Shown here piece by piece: positions 14,644 to 23,076 of a stretch of DNA of 46,249 nt. The number at the start of each line of letters is the position of its first letter. Position 1 is the stretch's first letter. The notes under the pieces were generated by a model. The model had not been told where the DNA came from, searched no databases, and saw nothing but the letters and a program-made list of their open reading frames with translations. The position numbers and the translations under genes were made by a program. Origin of the DNA: a virus; IMG/VR virus record IMGVR_UViG_3300018481_000033, positions 1 through 46,249 of that record. One strand, given 5' to 3'.

Positions 14644-17600
14644 CAGCCCTGGCCCCCGAGCGCGCCCGGCGTGAGCGTGCCGCCGCTGGTCTGCGCGGCG
14701 AGCACCGCGTGGGTCATCGGCCGCGACGGGTCGAGGTCGTCGTTGCCGAACGGGGTCACCGGGATCGCCTCGTAGGCACCCCAGGGCTGGATGAAGAGCA
14801 CCGTCTCATCCCGGTAGAGGAAGAACGGCTGCGGGCTGGTGAGGATGTATTTGATCAGCACGCCCTTGCCGGCGTGGAAGCCGTTGAGGAAGCGCCGCTG
14901 CTTCTGCCCGCCGGTCGCGGGAATCGTGTAGGTGCGCGTGGTCGTCCCGCCCACCTGGTTGTGCTGCACCAGGGTGGTGAGCGTGACGTCGGCGGTCGAC
15001 TTCAGCGTGATGTGCGCGTAGAGCGGGTAGAACCAGCCGGGCAGCCCGTGGTTGGTCTCCTGGGTCTCCCAGCGATCGAGCTGGAACGGCTCCTCGTCGA
15101 AGAGCGGCTCGGCGGTGTAGAGCCGCCCGGGGTTGGCGTCGACCGGGTACATCCGCCACACCCGCCCGAGGCGCTGCTGGGTGAGCGCGCGCTGGATGAC
15201 GCGCCGGCCGGAGCAGTTGATGGTCAGGGTCTCGACCGCGGTGCCATCGACTTCGACCTGCACCTGCTTGTCGACCCCGAAGGTGTCGCACTCGAAGATG
15301 ATCGCCTTCAGCCACTTGTCGGCGTGGGTGCCGAGGATCGAGAAGTTCTGGTTCCAGTTCGCCTGCTCGCTGGGCTCCTCCTGCAGGTGCCACCGGTGCG
15401 TGTAGAGCAGCCCCTCGTGGTCGTCGATGGCCTTGAAGCGGAAGACGTGCCCGCGACCCCAGGGGAGCGTGAGGTGCACGACGCGCCGGCCGTTCGCCAC
15501 AATCGGCCAGTAGGTCAGGCCGCCGCCGAGCGCGTTGGTCAGGCGCACCTCGTCGACGTAGACCTCGACGCGCTTCTCCTGGCCGAAGGTGTCGCAGTAG
15601 AGATCGAGCCCGGTGTAGTACTGGTCCCACTGGTTCTCGAAGTGGATGTCCCACTTGCTGATGCGCGGCGGCTCCTGGACGTAGATCCAGTCGGCGCGGT
15701 AGAGCAGCCACGGCACGCAGCCGACGCCGTCGGGGCGGATGCGGACCTGGTGCGCGGGGACCGCCGGCCAGGAGTACTTGAACTTGTGCCGGTTCGCCGA
15801 GACCACATCGAGCGTGGCGACGGTGGTGCGCTCGCCGGCGAAGTCGCGCTCGATGTAGACGGTCTTCGCCACCCCGCCGGTGTCGCAGTCGAAGGTGACG
15901 CCGGTGAGCCAGACCTCGTCGGCGGAGTTGAGGTCGTCCCAGTTGGTGACGCGCGTGTTGGTCAGGTCGGGTTGGAGGGTGACCGCGTAGCCGATCTGGT
16001 AGAGGATCGGGCGCCCCTCGTCGGACGACCAGCGCAGCTCCACGGCGATCGAGTGCGCCTTCTGCGGCGCGGCCCCGAAGGCGTGGACGATGAAGCGCTG
16101 GCGGCCGGCGGTCTCAGTCGCGACCAGCTCCTCGACGTTGGCGTGCGCCTCCTCGTTGAGGAACACCTGCAGCGTGAGGTCGACGCCGGCGGGGTCGCAG
16201 TCGAGGAACAGGTCGCCGAACAGCTTCTCCTCGCGGATGGCGCCTGACGCGGAGCCGGTGCGGATCACGCAGTCGATCGCGGTGCCGTCATCGCTCAGGC
16301 CGCTGTGCGTGTAGCTGGCGCCGGTGCCGTCGCCGCCCAGCAGGAGGAGCGGCTCGTCCTCGCCCTGCACGCAGGCGAGCGCGCGGCCGAAGTGGTAATG
16401 CCGCCAGAACTTGTTGAGGATGGAGTAGACCAGCACCTGCCGGTCGCCCTCGGTGTCCTGGTAGAGGAAGTAGAGCGCGTTCTCCCACACGGTCAGGCGG
16501 AGCAGGTGCGCCTGGGTCTTGTCGATCGGCTCGTAGCCGTTGACCGCGGTGCCGTAGAAGAGCGGGTTGATCGCCTCCGACAGCCACTCCTCCGGGCCGC
16601 CGCCGGTGACGAAGATGCCGTCCTCGGCGACGAAGTAGATCACCCCGCCCGGGCCGACGCAGAACGCCCAGCGCCCGAGCAGCCCGCGCGTGCAGCGGGT
16701 GGGCGTGGCGGTGATGCCCTCGCCGCCCGAGAGGTTCGGGTAGAGCGCGTAGAGCCTGGCGCGCGAGAAGACGAAGCCCTGGTTCGCCGCGACCCCGCCG
16801 TGCATCAGCGCCTCGCTGGGCGCGCACACCTCGACGTTGCCGGCGGCCGACCAGTGCTCGGGCTGATGGGCGTGCGAGAAGTAGAGATGCCCCGGGCGGT
16901 GCGGGTCGCCGCAGCCGACGATCATGCCTTCGAGCGGGCCCCAGATCGCCGGCAGCGGCTGGTTCAGGACCGTGTTACCGGCCGCGTCGACGGTGGGGAT
17001 CGGCTGGTAGTGGTCGATGGGGAGCGTGCCGGCGCCGACGATCCCGAAGTCGTGCTCGGTGTCGGTGAAGACCGCGCCGTCGCTGGTGTTCTCCCCGACG
17101 AAGTACCAGTCGTCGTAGAGCGAGCCGCCGCGCCGGTAGACACGCTGGCGGATGGCGGCGTCGCCGTGCGCCGCCGGGTCGATGAGCACGCGCCGGCGGA
17201 GCGGGTCGACGTAGAGCGACTTGTCGTAGACCGGCGAGCCGTTCGACTCGGCGCCGGTGCGCGGGTCGTAGTGGGTCACCCGGTAGTCGTAGGGCTGCGA
17301 GCCGACCGCGCCGGTCATCGGGCCCGAGCCGCCGGTGAGGTACAGGTCGCCGATGCCGACGGCGCACGGCCCGCTGTTGACGCGGATGTAGACGATGGTG
17401 CCGGTGATGGTCGACCAGTCGCAGCCGGCACTGTTGCCGATGCGCTGGAAGTCGCCGCGGCGCACCGGCACGCCGATCGAACTCATCTCCACCCACTGCT
17501 GCTGGCCGGAGCCGATCTGGATCGACTGCGCGCGGCCGGGGTCCTGGCTCGCGCGGGTCTCCTCCCAGCTCTTACGGTCGTCGGCGGTCATCGCGCGCGC

Positions 17601-18680
17601 CTTGAGGTCGCCGTCGCGCAGGGCGTAGATGCGCGCGGTCTCCGCCGATTCGATCGCGGTCTCCTTCGCCTGGATGAACTTGACGAAGTCGCCCTGGCGG
17701 AACGCCTTGACGTAGGCGTCGGCGTTGGCGCCCGCGCCGTCGGGCAGGCCGGGTAGCGGCGTGGCCCCGAAGGTCGGCGTGCACACCAGGTAGAGGCGGA
17801 TCTCCTCGATCTGGTCGGGGTGCGAGGTCTTGATCCAGAAGTGAATCAGGTCGTCGTCGCCGGCCGGGATGCTCGCGCCGCCACCGACCGGCGTGAGCTG
17901 CGAGAGGTCGCACGGCGTGGTGGTGGCGATCCACGAGTCGTAGCCGGTGAACGACTCCAGGCCGCCGGCCGCGTTCACCGTGATGTAGATGTCGGGGGTC
18001 GCGCCGCCCGGGATCGAGAACTCGTCGACGGCGAGCGGCGGGTCGGTCGGGACCGGCGCCGGCGGCGGGATGGTCGCCTCTTCCTCGGGCGTCGGCTGCA
18101 TGGTCCCGGGGACCATCGTCCAGCCGCTCGCCTCGGTGCCGTCGGCGGCGCTGAAGGTCGCGATCGAGGTGCGGTACTCGGGGCCGAGCGTGACGCTGGG
18201 CGCGGCGCCGGGAGCGGGCAGGCCGATCGGCAGCGACAGCCCGTCGTCGCGGATCTTCCGCATCCGGTTACGGTCGGCGACATACATCCAGGGGTGGCCG
18301 CTGAGCGCCGGGCGGTGCGGGACGAAGGTGAGCGGGTCGCCGCTGTAGCCGGTGTCGACGGCGCTGGTCGGCCCAGTCGCGCCGCGCTGCACGGTGGTGT
18401 CGATGCCCCAGAAGCGCGTGGGGTTCGCGCCGTAGAGCGCGCGGATGGCGTGGCAGGTGCCGCCGCTGTGGGTGGCGACCGGGGTCAGGCCCGGGCGCGC
18501 GGTCGCCTCGCCCTCGTTCTCGTGCCAGACGTTGGTCAGGCGACTCCAGCCTTCCATGGCGTCGAGCGAGTCCTTGAGGTTCAGCGTGCCGCGGCCGTAG
18601 CGCACCTGGTGGTTCTCGAACGGCCCCTCGAAGCGAGAGCCGGTGACCGCGTTCGCGCGCCGGGAGATTTGCTCCGCCAT
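14643..18680 (-). CDS. Large tail nozzle-like protein (1345 aa)
   Basis: I use the ATG at 18680, which overlaps the preceding stop as TGATG, with a GGGGGTGAG ribosome site. The N-terminus (RYGRGTLNLKDSLDAMEGWS ... ATARPGL) resembles proteins that build the tail nozzle or hub of podoviruses. The middle is beta-rich. The C-terminal part holds four tandem beta domains about 100 residues apart, marked by DCDPAGVDLTLQVFLNEE, DCDTGGVAKTVYIERD, YCDTFGQEKRVEVYVDE and ECDTFGVDKQVQVEVDG. These repeats could form a surface for fibres or receptor contact. Adaptor-like genes lie immediately upstream, as expected for a short tail. Confidence 0.7.
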   Translation of the reverse strand: MAEQISRRANAVTGSRFEGPFENHQVRYGRGTLNLKDSLDAMEGWSRLTNVWHENEGEATARPGLTPVATHSGGTCHAIRALYGANPTRFWGIDTTVQRGATGPTSAVDTGYSGDPLTFVPHRPALSGHPWMYVADRNRMRKIRDDGLSLPIGLPAPGAAPSVTLGPEYRTSIATFSAADGTEASGWTMVPGTMQPTPEEEATIPPPAPVPTDPPLAVDEFSIPGGATPDIYITVNAAGGLESFTGYDSWIATTTPCDLSQLTPVGGGASIPAGDDDLIHFWIKTSHPDQIEEIRLYLVCTPTFGATPLPGLPDGAGANADAYVKAFRQGDFVKFIQAKETAIESAETARIYALRDGDLKARAMTADDRKSWEETRASQDPGRAQSIQIGSGQQQWVEMSSIGVPVRRGDFQRIGNSAGCDWSTITGTIVYIRVNSGPCAVGIGDLYLTGGSGPMTGAVGSQPYDYRVTHYDPRTGAESNGSPVYDKSLYVDPLRRRVLIDPAAHGDAAIRQRVYRRGGSLYDDWYFVGENTSDGAVFTDTEHDFGIVGAGTLPIDHYQPIPTVDAAGNTVLNQPLPAIWGPLEGMIVGCGDPHRPGHLYFSHAHQPEHWSAAGNVEVCAPSEALMHGGVAANQGFVFSRARLYALYPNLSGGEGITATPTRCTRGLLGRWAFCVGPGGVIYFVAEDGIFVTGGGPEEWLSEAINPLFYGTAVNGYEPIDKTQAHLLRLTVWENALYFLYQDTEGDRQVLVYSILNKFWRHYHFGRALACVQGEDEPLLLLGGDGTGASYTHSGLSDDGTAIDCVIRTGSASGAIREEKLFGDLFLDCDPAGVDLTLQVFLNEEAHANVEELVATETAGRQRFIVHAFGAAPQKAHSIAVELRWSSDEGRPILYQIGYAVTLQPDLTNTRVTNWDDLNSADEVWLTGVTFDCDTGGVAKTVYIERDFAGERTTVATLDVVSANRHKFKYSWPAVPAHQVRIRPDGVGCVPWLLYRADWIYVQEPPRISKWDIHFENQWDQYYTGLDLYCDTFGQEKRVEVYVDEVRLTNALGGGLTYWPIVANGRRVVHLTLPWGRGHVFRFKAIDDHEGLLYTHRWHLQEEPSEQANWNQNFSILGTHADKWLKAIIFECDTFGVDKQVQVEVDGTAVETLTINCSGRRVIQRALTQQRLGRVWRMYPVDANPGRLYTAEPLFDEEPFQLDRWETQETNHGLPGWFYPLYAHITLKSTADVTLTTLVQHNQVGGTTTRTYTIPATGGQKQRRFLNGFHAGKGVLIKYILTSPQPFFLYRDETVLFIQPWGAYEAIPVTPFGNDDLDPSRPMTHAVLAAQTSGGTLTPGALGGQG

Positions 18681-18838
18681 CACTCACCCCCGGTCGTGTT
18701 CGCCGTCGGCGTCATCACATCCTCGTCGGTGATTACCTGGGGGACGCACTCCGGGCAGACACAGACCGCTCGTACCACCGTGTCGTCGGGCACCTCGTTC
18801 GAGACCGACTTGCCACAGAACCAGCAGTAGAGACGCAT
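18680..18838 (-). CDS. 52-residue zinc-ribbon protein
   Basis: The translation MRLYCWFCGKSV ... VCVCPECVPQV contains two CxxC pairs, the classic four-cysteine zinc ribbon. It is linked to both neighbours: its ATG overlaps the upstream adaptor stop (ATGA) and its TGA overlaps the nozzle start (TGATG). This tight coupling and the cysteine pattern argue that it is real despite its size. It may be a small nucleic-acid or protein-binding factor. The function is unknown. Confidence 0.7.
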   Translation of the reverse strand: MRLYCWFCGKSVSNEVPDDTVVRAVCVCPECVPQVITDEDVMTPTANTTGGE

Positions 18839-19473
18839 CAGCTCCAGCCTTCCAGGATGATCGCCGCCGCCGTGCGGGTGAGCGCGTAGCGGCGGTCACA
18901 GTAGTTGGCGCGCTCCGGGTCGAGCAGCCGCCCGACCTTGCGGAGGAGCGTGCCGAGCGCGGCGTACTTGATGCCGGGGGTGAACGCCTCGTCGACCGGG
19001 AGGTCGGTGCCGGGCAGGTCGCCGGTGACCAGCGGCGGCACCTGGATGTAGAGCAGTTCGAGTACGCCGGCGGCCGCGGGGGTCGGCACCAGGCGGAGCG
19101 TCAGCGTGGATTGATCGAGGTCCGCGTAGCCGAGCGGCAGGCCGGCGGTGGTCTCCCAGCCAGGCAGGGCGAGGTCACCCTCGAAGCTGTCGACCGGGCC
19201 GAGCGGCGTGCGCGTGTTGTCGGCGGCGCGCCAGACCAGCGAGGCGGTGGCGAGCCAGTCGTCGGGCAACGTGACCACGGTCGCAAGCGCCGCGAGCGCG
19301 ATCTCGGTGCGGGCCACCTGCAGGTGCGTGTCGCGGCCGAGCGCGCGGATGGCGCCGTTGACCGCGTCGAGCACCTCCTCGCGCGTCCAGATGAGCGAGG
19401 GCCAGGTGTCGCCGCCGTCGGGTGGTTCGATCAGGACGTACTGCAGCTCGGTCAGCAGCTCACGGTCGATCAT
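18838..19473 (-). CDS. Head-tail adaptor-like protein (211 aa)
   Basis: The protein begins with helices that include WTREEVLDAVNGAIRALGRD, then has a beta-rich centre (VVTLPDDWL, WRAADNTRTPLGPV), and ends with helices and the segment YAALGTLLRKVGRLLDPERA. This helix-beta-helix order, with a Trp-Thr-x-x-Glu start, is what I associate with SU10-type adaptor proteins that form the ring below the portal. A second protein of similar plan is encoded just upstream (19482-20234) and a third at 30302-31033. Confidence 0.6.
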   Translation of the reverse strand: MIDRELLTELQYVLIEPPDGGDTWPSLIWTREEVLDAVNGAIRALGRDTHLQVARTEIALAALATVVTLPDDWLATASLVWRAADNTRTPLGPVDSFEGDLALPGWETTAGLPLGYADLDQSTLTLRLVPTPAAAGVLELLYIQVPPLVTGDLPGTDLPVDEAFTPGIKYAALGTLLRKVGRLLDPERANYCDRRYALTRTAAAIILEGWS

Positions 19474-19481
19474 GCGGTCCT

Positions 19482-20234
19482 CTACTCCGCTCCGGTGCCC
19501 GGCTGGTCATGCCGGGAGAAGGCGCTGGCGACGCCCTGCATCTGATTCGAGGCGCCAGTGGTCGGTTGCAGGTCGCGCCGGCGGTCGAGCCCCGCCCACC
19601 GCCGGAAGGCCTGGTTCTGCTTCAGGAGCCCGTTCTCGTCGGCGGCGGCCTGGAGGAACGCCTCGAAGTAGGGCCGCGTGGCGCGCCAGCGAGCGCCCGC
19701 CTCCTTGAGGCTGGCGACGTGCAGCGCCATGTCGGCGACCAGGTCGATGATCTCCTCGCCGAGGTCGACCGTGTCGGTCGGCAGGGTGAGCACCGGCGTG
19801 CGGAGGACCCCGTCGAGCCGGAGCGCGGCCGGCGCGGCGGTCGGGTAGGTCGGCCAGATGGCGATGCGCGTGAGCGAGACCGGCGCCCAGATGGTCGGAA
19901 CCTGGGGGACGCCCGCGCCGGTCGCGGTGGTCTGGAGACGCCAGGGCGGGTGGGCGAGGTCCAGCTCGGTGAGCGAGGCCGGGATGAGCGGCGACCCGCT
20001 GACGGTGGTCACCCGCATGGCGTAGGTGAGCGAGCCGGGGAGCGGAATCTCCGGGTCGCCGGCCAGGACGTCCAGGAGCACGCGCGTGCGCCAGCGGCCG
20101 GTCAGGAGGTTCCACTCGCGCAGGGCTTCGTTGAGGGCCAGGCGCGCTTCCTCCGCGGTCCAGAAGACCACCTGGTCCCAGCGCTGAGCCATGTGGGTCT
20201 GGAGGGCGGCCAGGGTCGTGGTCGTGTAGGGCAC
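19482..20234 (-). CDS. Second adaptor-like protein (250 aa)
   Basis: A GTG at 20234 is used. No Shine-Dalgarno sequence is evident, and the GGGGGATCT element lies 37 bases upstream. The N-terminal helices contain FWTAEEARLALNEALREW. The middle is beta-rich (PGSLTYAMRVTTVSG, IPASLTELDL) and the C-terminal helices include EEIIDLVADMALHVASLKE. The architecture matches the downstream neighbour, suggesting paralogous rings in the connector or neck. The exact role is inferred from fold order and position. Confidence 0.6.
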   Translation of the reverse strand: MPYTTTTLAALQTHMAQRWDQVVFWTAEEARLALNEALREWNLLTGRWRTRVLLDVLAGDPEIPLPGSLTYAMRVTTVSGSPLIPASLTELDLAHPPWRLQTTATGAGVPQVPTIWAPVSLTRIAIWPTYPTAAPAALRLDGVLRTPVLTLPTDTVDLGEEIIDLVADMALHVASLKEAGARWRATRPYFEAFLQAAADENGLLKQNQAFRRWAGLDRRRDLQPTTGASNQMQGVASAFSRHDQPGTGAE

Positions 20235-20261
20235 TGCCGGCTAGGATGCGCGGGGCGGGGC

Positions 20262-20279
20262 CGCCGGGCAAGATCCCCC
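20262..20279 (-). promoter_or_regulatory. GGGGGATCTTGCCCGGCG element, site S5
   Basis: This exact 18-base word (minus strand) is also found at 22453-22470 and 25354-25371. Here it directly follows the stop of the gene ending at 20279 and ends about 28 bases before a GTG start. Candidate late promoter, processing site or recombination junction. Confidence 0.5.
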
Positions 20280-21145
20280 TAGCCGATTGGGAAGGTGACC
20301 GGGCAGGCAGGTGGGCGGGGCGGCGTGGTCACCGGCGGAAGCTCCCCGGAACAGGCATTCATCTTGATGGCGGCCGCATTGCCCGGGAGATACGACACCG
20401 GCGCCGCCGCGTCGTCGATGACGACTTCCACCAAGGAGCTGATGTGATCGGTGAACGCCCCCACGCCGATCTTCGCGTGGTGGAGGAAGCCCACATGATT
20501 GATGCCCGTGCGCTCGATCTGGAGATGACAGCTCACGGGATCCGTACCCGCCGCATACCGGAGCCAATAGTGTTTCGTTGAGGTGGGATAGAAGACCCCG
20601 CCAACCAGGCCACCCAAACACTCGAAGGATTGCGTCGTCGTGTGCGTCCCCGCTAAGACCGACACATTGTTGACGAGGAACTCGTAGGTGATCGAGGCGT
20701 GGGTCGGAAACGAAAAGCGGAACTGGAGCGCGTGGATCCTGCCGTCCCGGACGAAGACGCCCGGCGCCGACGTCCCAATGACCAGCGTTCCACCCGTCGG
20801 ACTGTTGGCTCGGTAAAACGTGAGCGACCCGTCCACATTGAGTTGCAAGACCGAGAGAAAACTCCGATTCGAGCTGCGCCCGGCTACCCCATCCTTACAG
20901 TTGAACTCGGCGAGGTTTCGGGAAAAATCTTCGCCACTGACGTACAAGTACCCGTACTGCCAGCGAATCGTCCCTTCGTGTAATTCCGTGAGGTACGTCG
21001 CGGCGGCGAGCCGCGCCGTGCTGCCCCGTGAACAGGTGAGGGCATTCAGTCGATCAATCCCCCAACCCGGAATGAGGGTGACGGTGCCTGTCAGCACTTC
21101 AAAGAAGGCTAACGACTCCATCCGCGAGGAATAGATCACCGCCAT
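20279..21145 (-). CDS. Lectin-like (LamG/ConA-type) virion protein (288 aa)
   Basis: The start MAVIYSSRMES at 21145 has GGGGGACAC just upstream. The body is beta-rich with a jelly-roll signature: VDGSLTFYRANSPTGGTLV, then DGRIHALQFRFSF and ITYEFLVNNVSVLAG. This resembles the two neighbouring proteins at 23077-24180 and 24192-25313. The C-terminus ends in PPACPVTFPIG, a tag related to those of nearby genes. Base composition is visibly less GC-rich than that of its neighbours, suggesting recent acquisition. A surface decoration or receptor/polysaccharide-binding role is inferred. Confidence 0.6.
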   Translation of the reverse strand: MAVIYSSRMESLAFFEVLTGTVTLIPGWGIDRLNALTCSRGSTARLAAATYLTELHEGTIRWQYGYLYVSGEDFSRNLAEFNCKDGVAGRSSNRSFLSVLQLNVDGSLTFYRANSPTGGTLVIGTSAPGVFVRDGRIHALQFRFSFPTHASITYEFLVNNVSVLAGTHTTTQSFECLGGLVGGVFYPTSTKHYWLRYAAGTDPVSCHLQIERTGINHVGFLHHAKIGVGAFTDHISSLVEVVIDDAAAPVSYLPGNAAAIKMNACSGELPPVTTPPRPPACPVTFPIG

Positions 21146-21153
21146 GTGTCCCC

Positions 21154-22425
21154 CTAGTCGTTGGGGTCGATCGGGAAGTCGACCGGACAGAACCGCGGCG
21201 GGTGGACGATGATGATCGTCGGCCCCCGCAGGGCAAGGCCCCAATGGAAGCCGTTACTGACCGCGTTGTTGAACGGGGTCGCCTGGACCGTGATCGCGTC
21301 GCCGGACGCGAAGTCGACGTCGGCCTGCACCTGCCCCGTGACCTCCATATCCTGGATGGTGAGCGTGATCGGCGTGTCGGTGCCCGACCGGCGCAGCATG
21401 TAGACGGTGCCGCGGCCGGGGCTGGGCGGGCCGGCGCGGCGGACATACAGCCCCGCGGCACGCAGCCCCGCCGGGCCGATGTGCGCCTCCCCGTGGGATT
21501 CGGTGGTGACGAGCTGGTCGCAGCGGGGCCACTTCCAGTCGGGGCCGTCGGAGCGGATGGCGTCGTTGCTGCCGCCGCACAGCATGTACATCCCAGCGGT
21601 CGTCGGGGTGAACGCCACGCTCGCCGCGACGTGCGCGAGCGCGGCGGGCCCCGGGCTGCCGGTGCGGGCGAGGACGAGGTCGACCAGGTCGGTCAGGGCG
21701 AGCGGCAGGCTGAACGCGGAGAAGGCGTGGATGGCCGGGTCGGGGAGCGTGCAGGCGGTGTCGACGGTGCCGCCGGTCCCGTCCTGCGTCACGCCGTTCT
21801 TGCGAACCCACGCCACCCACGCCCCGCCCCCTGGGCCCGCCGCGAAGGTCTTCAGGTCCAGCCGCGTGATCGCGCCGGGGGCCGCGCAGATCGAGTAGGT
21901 GTTGCTCTGCACGGGGCCGGGGTCGGAGCCGTAGGACATCCACTCGCCGTTGCCGAGCGCCCCGCCAATCCCCCGCTTGCCGACCGAGGGGACAGACCCG
22001 CCCGTCGTATACGCCGTGATCCCGTAGGAGGCCACGGCGCCCTCGAACTCCAGGCAGGTACTGAAGTGGACGAGACCAGGAAAGTTCTGCTGTGTGCCCG
22101 CGATCCGATAGCAGACGTCATCGCCGGCCGCGACGGCGACCGCATCGCCCGTGTTGGCGGCCAGCGCGGCGCCGGCGGCGAGCGACACGGTCAACGCCGT
22201 CGCGACGCCGTTGACCAGCAGCGTCGCCGTGAGGGCCGGATGCGGCACGTTGCAGCCGATGACCAGGTGGCGGAACGTCCCCGCGACCGACCAGGGGTGC
22301 TTGGCGGCAGCGGCACTGAAGGTCACCGCATACGCCGCCTCCCCGAACCCGCCCGTGACGGCGAGGTGCGAGACCGACGCGCCGTAGAACACCCCGTGAC
22401 TGAGGTGCGGAATGATCTGGATCAC
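21154..22425 (-). CDS. Beta-rich virion protein with two similar halves (423 aa)
   Basis: A GTG at 22425 is the only reasonable in-frame start after the preceding in-frame TAG. No ribosome site is seen, and site S4 lies 37 bases upstream. Both halves look like beta-sandwiches rich in Ala, Gly and Thr (ATLLVNGVATALTVSL in one, PITLTIQDMEVTGQVQADV in the other). The C-terminus ends FCPVDFPIDPND, a tag shared with adjacent genes. It sits in a cassette of lectin-like proteins, so a role on the virion surface or fibre is likely. Confidence 0.55.
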   Translation of the reverse strand: MIQIIPHLSHGVFYGASVSHLAVTGGFGEAAYAVTFSAAAAKHPWSVAGTFRHLVIGCNVPHPALTATLLVNGVATALTVSLAAGAALAANTGDAVAVAAGDDVCYRIAGTQQNFPGLVHFSTCLEFEGAVASYGITAYTTGGSVPSVGKRGIGGALGNGEWMSYGSDPGPVQSNTYSICAAPGAITRLDLKTFAAGPGGGAWVAWVRKNGVTQDGTGGTVDTACTLPDPAIHAFSAFSLPLALTDLVDLVLARTGSPGPAALAHVAASVAFTPTTAGMYMLCGGSNDAIRSDGPDWKWPRCDQLVTTESHGEAHIGPAGLRAAGLYVRRAGPPSPGRGTVYMLRRSGTDTPITLTIQDMEVTGQVQADVDFASGDAITVQATPFNNAVSNGFHWGLALRGPTIIIVHPPRFCPVDFPIDPND

Positions 22426-22452
22426 GGCAGTCGAGTCTGTCGAGAACGCCCA

Positions 22453-22470
22453 CGCCGGGCAAGATCCCCC
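22453..22470 (-). promoter_or_regulatory. GGGGGATCTTGCCCGGCG element, site S4
   Basis: Second exact copy of the 18-base word, immediately after the TAG of the repeat protein (22471-22473) and upstream of a GTG start at 22425 that has no ribosome site. Confidence 0.5.
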
Positions 22471-23067
22471 CTACTCGACATCGGGGTCGATCGGCAGGAC
22501 GCCCGGGCAGGCGCTGGTGCGCGGCGGGCGGGTGGTCGGCGGGCGCCTAGTCCACAGCTCGACGATCGCCTGCGTGGTGTGCACCACCGCGCGCTGCCCG
22601 CCCCAGACCTCGACGATCGCATGGGTGACGCGCGCCGGGACGGGCGGCACGGTCCACAGTTCGACGGCGACCTGGGTGGCGCGCAGGGGGATGGGCGTCC
22701 AGGTCCACAGCTCAATCGCGACCTGGGTGGCGCGGGTGGCGGCGGGAGCGGCGGACCAGGCTTCGACCGCGAGCTGGGTGACCCGCAGCGCCGTCTCCGG
22801 CGGGGACGTCGACAGCAGCTCGACGACCGCCTGCGTCACGGCGGCGGGGGTGGCCGCCCCGACGGTGGGCGTGAGTAGCTCGACGACGCTCTGTGTGGCG
22901 CGCGCCGCGGCGAGCGGCCGGCTGATCGTTTCGGTGAGCGCCTGGGTGACGCGCGCGGCCGCGAGGGGCTGGGTGAGCGTCTCGACGACCGCCTGGGTGA
23001 CGCGCCCGTCGGCCCGCGCAAGGCTCAGGACCTCGACGACCGCCTGGGTGACGCGCCCGTCGGCCAT
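22471..23067 (-). CDS. Tandem-repeat protein, about ten RVTQAVVE units (198 aa)
   Basis: Nearly the whole protein is built from about ten units of 15-21 residues with the core R(V/A)TQ(A/V)(V/A)VE(L/V)(L/W). Examples are RVTQAVVEVL, RVTQALTETI, RATQVAIELW and HTTQAIVELW. Late units favour tryptophan after the core and early ones leucine. Each unit should give one beta-strand, so a solenoid or beta-stack is plausible. The end TSACPGVLPIDPDVE carries the CPxx(F/L)PIDP tag of its neighbours. Similar RVTQ or RVSQ repeats occur in other phage proteins of unknown role. A fibre or surface function is inferred from location. Confidence 0.65.
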   Translation of the reverse strand: MADGRVTQAVVEVLSLARADGRVTQAVVETLTQPLAAARVTQALTETISRPLAAARATQSVVELLTPTVGAATPAAVTQAVVELLSTSPPETALRVTQLAVEAWSAAPAATRATQVAIELWTWTPIPLRATQVAVELWTVPPVPARVTHAIVEVWGGQRAVVHTTQAIVELWTRRPPTTRPPRTSACPGVLPIDPDVE

Positions 23068-23076
23068 CCCAGGACT

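Noticed and set aside
16305-17756. 483-residue + strand open frame opposite the nozzle gene
   Set aside because: Shadow of the large nozzle gene; composition typical of antisense GC-rich DNA.
22471-23067. Periodic sequence resembling a CRISPR array
   Set aside because: The periodicity is 45-63 bp, imperfect and in frame; it encodes a tandem-repeat protein.
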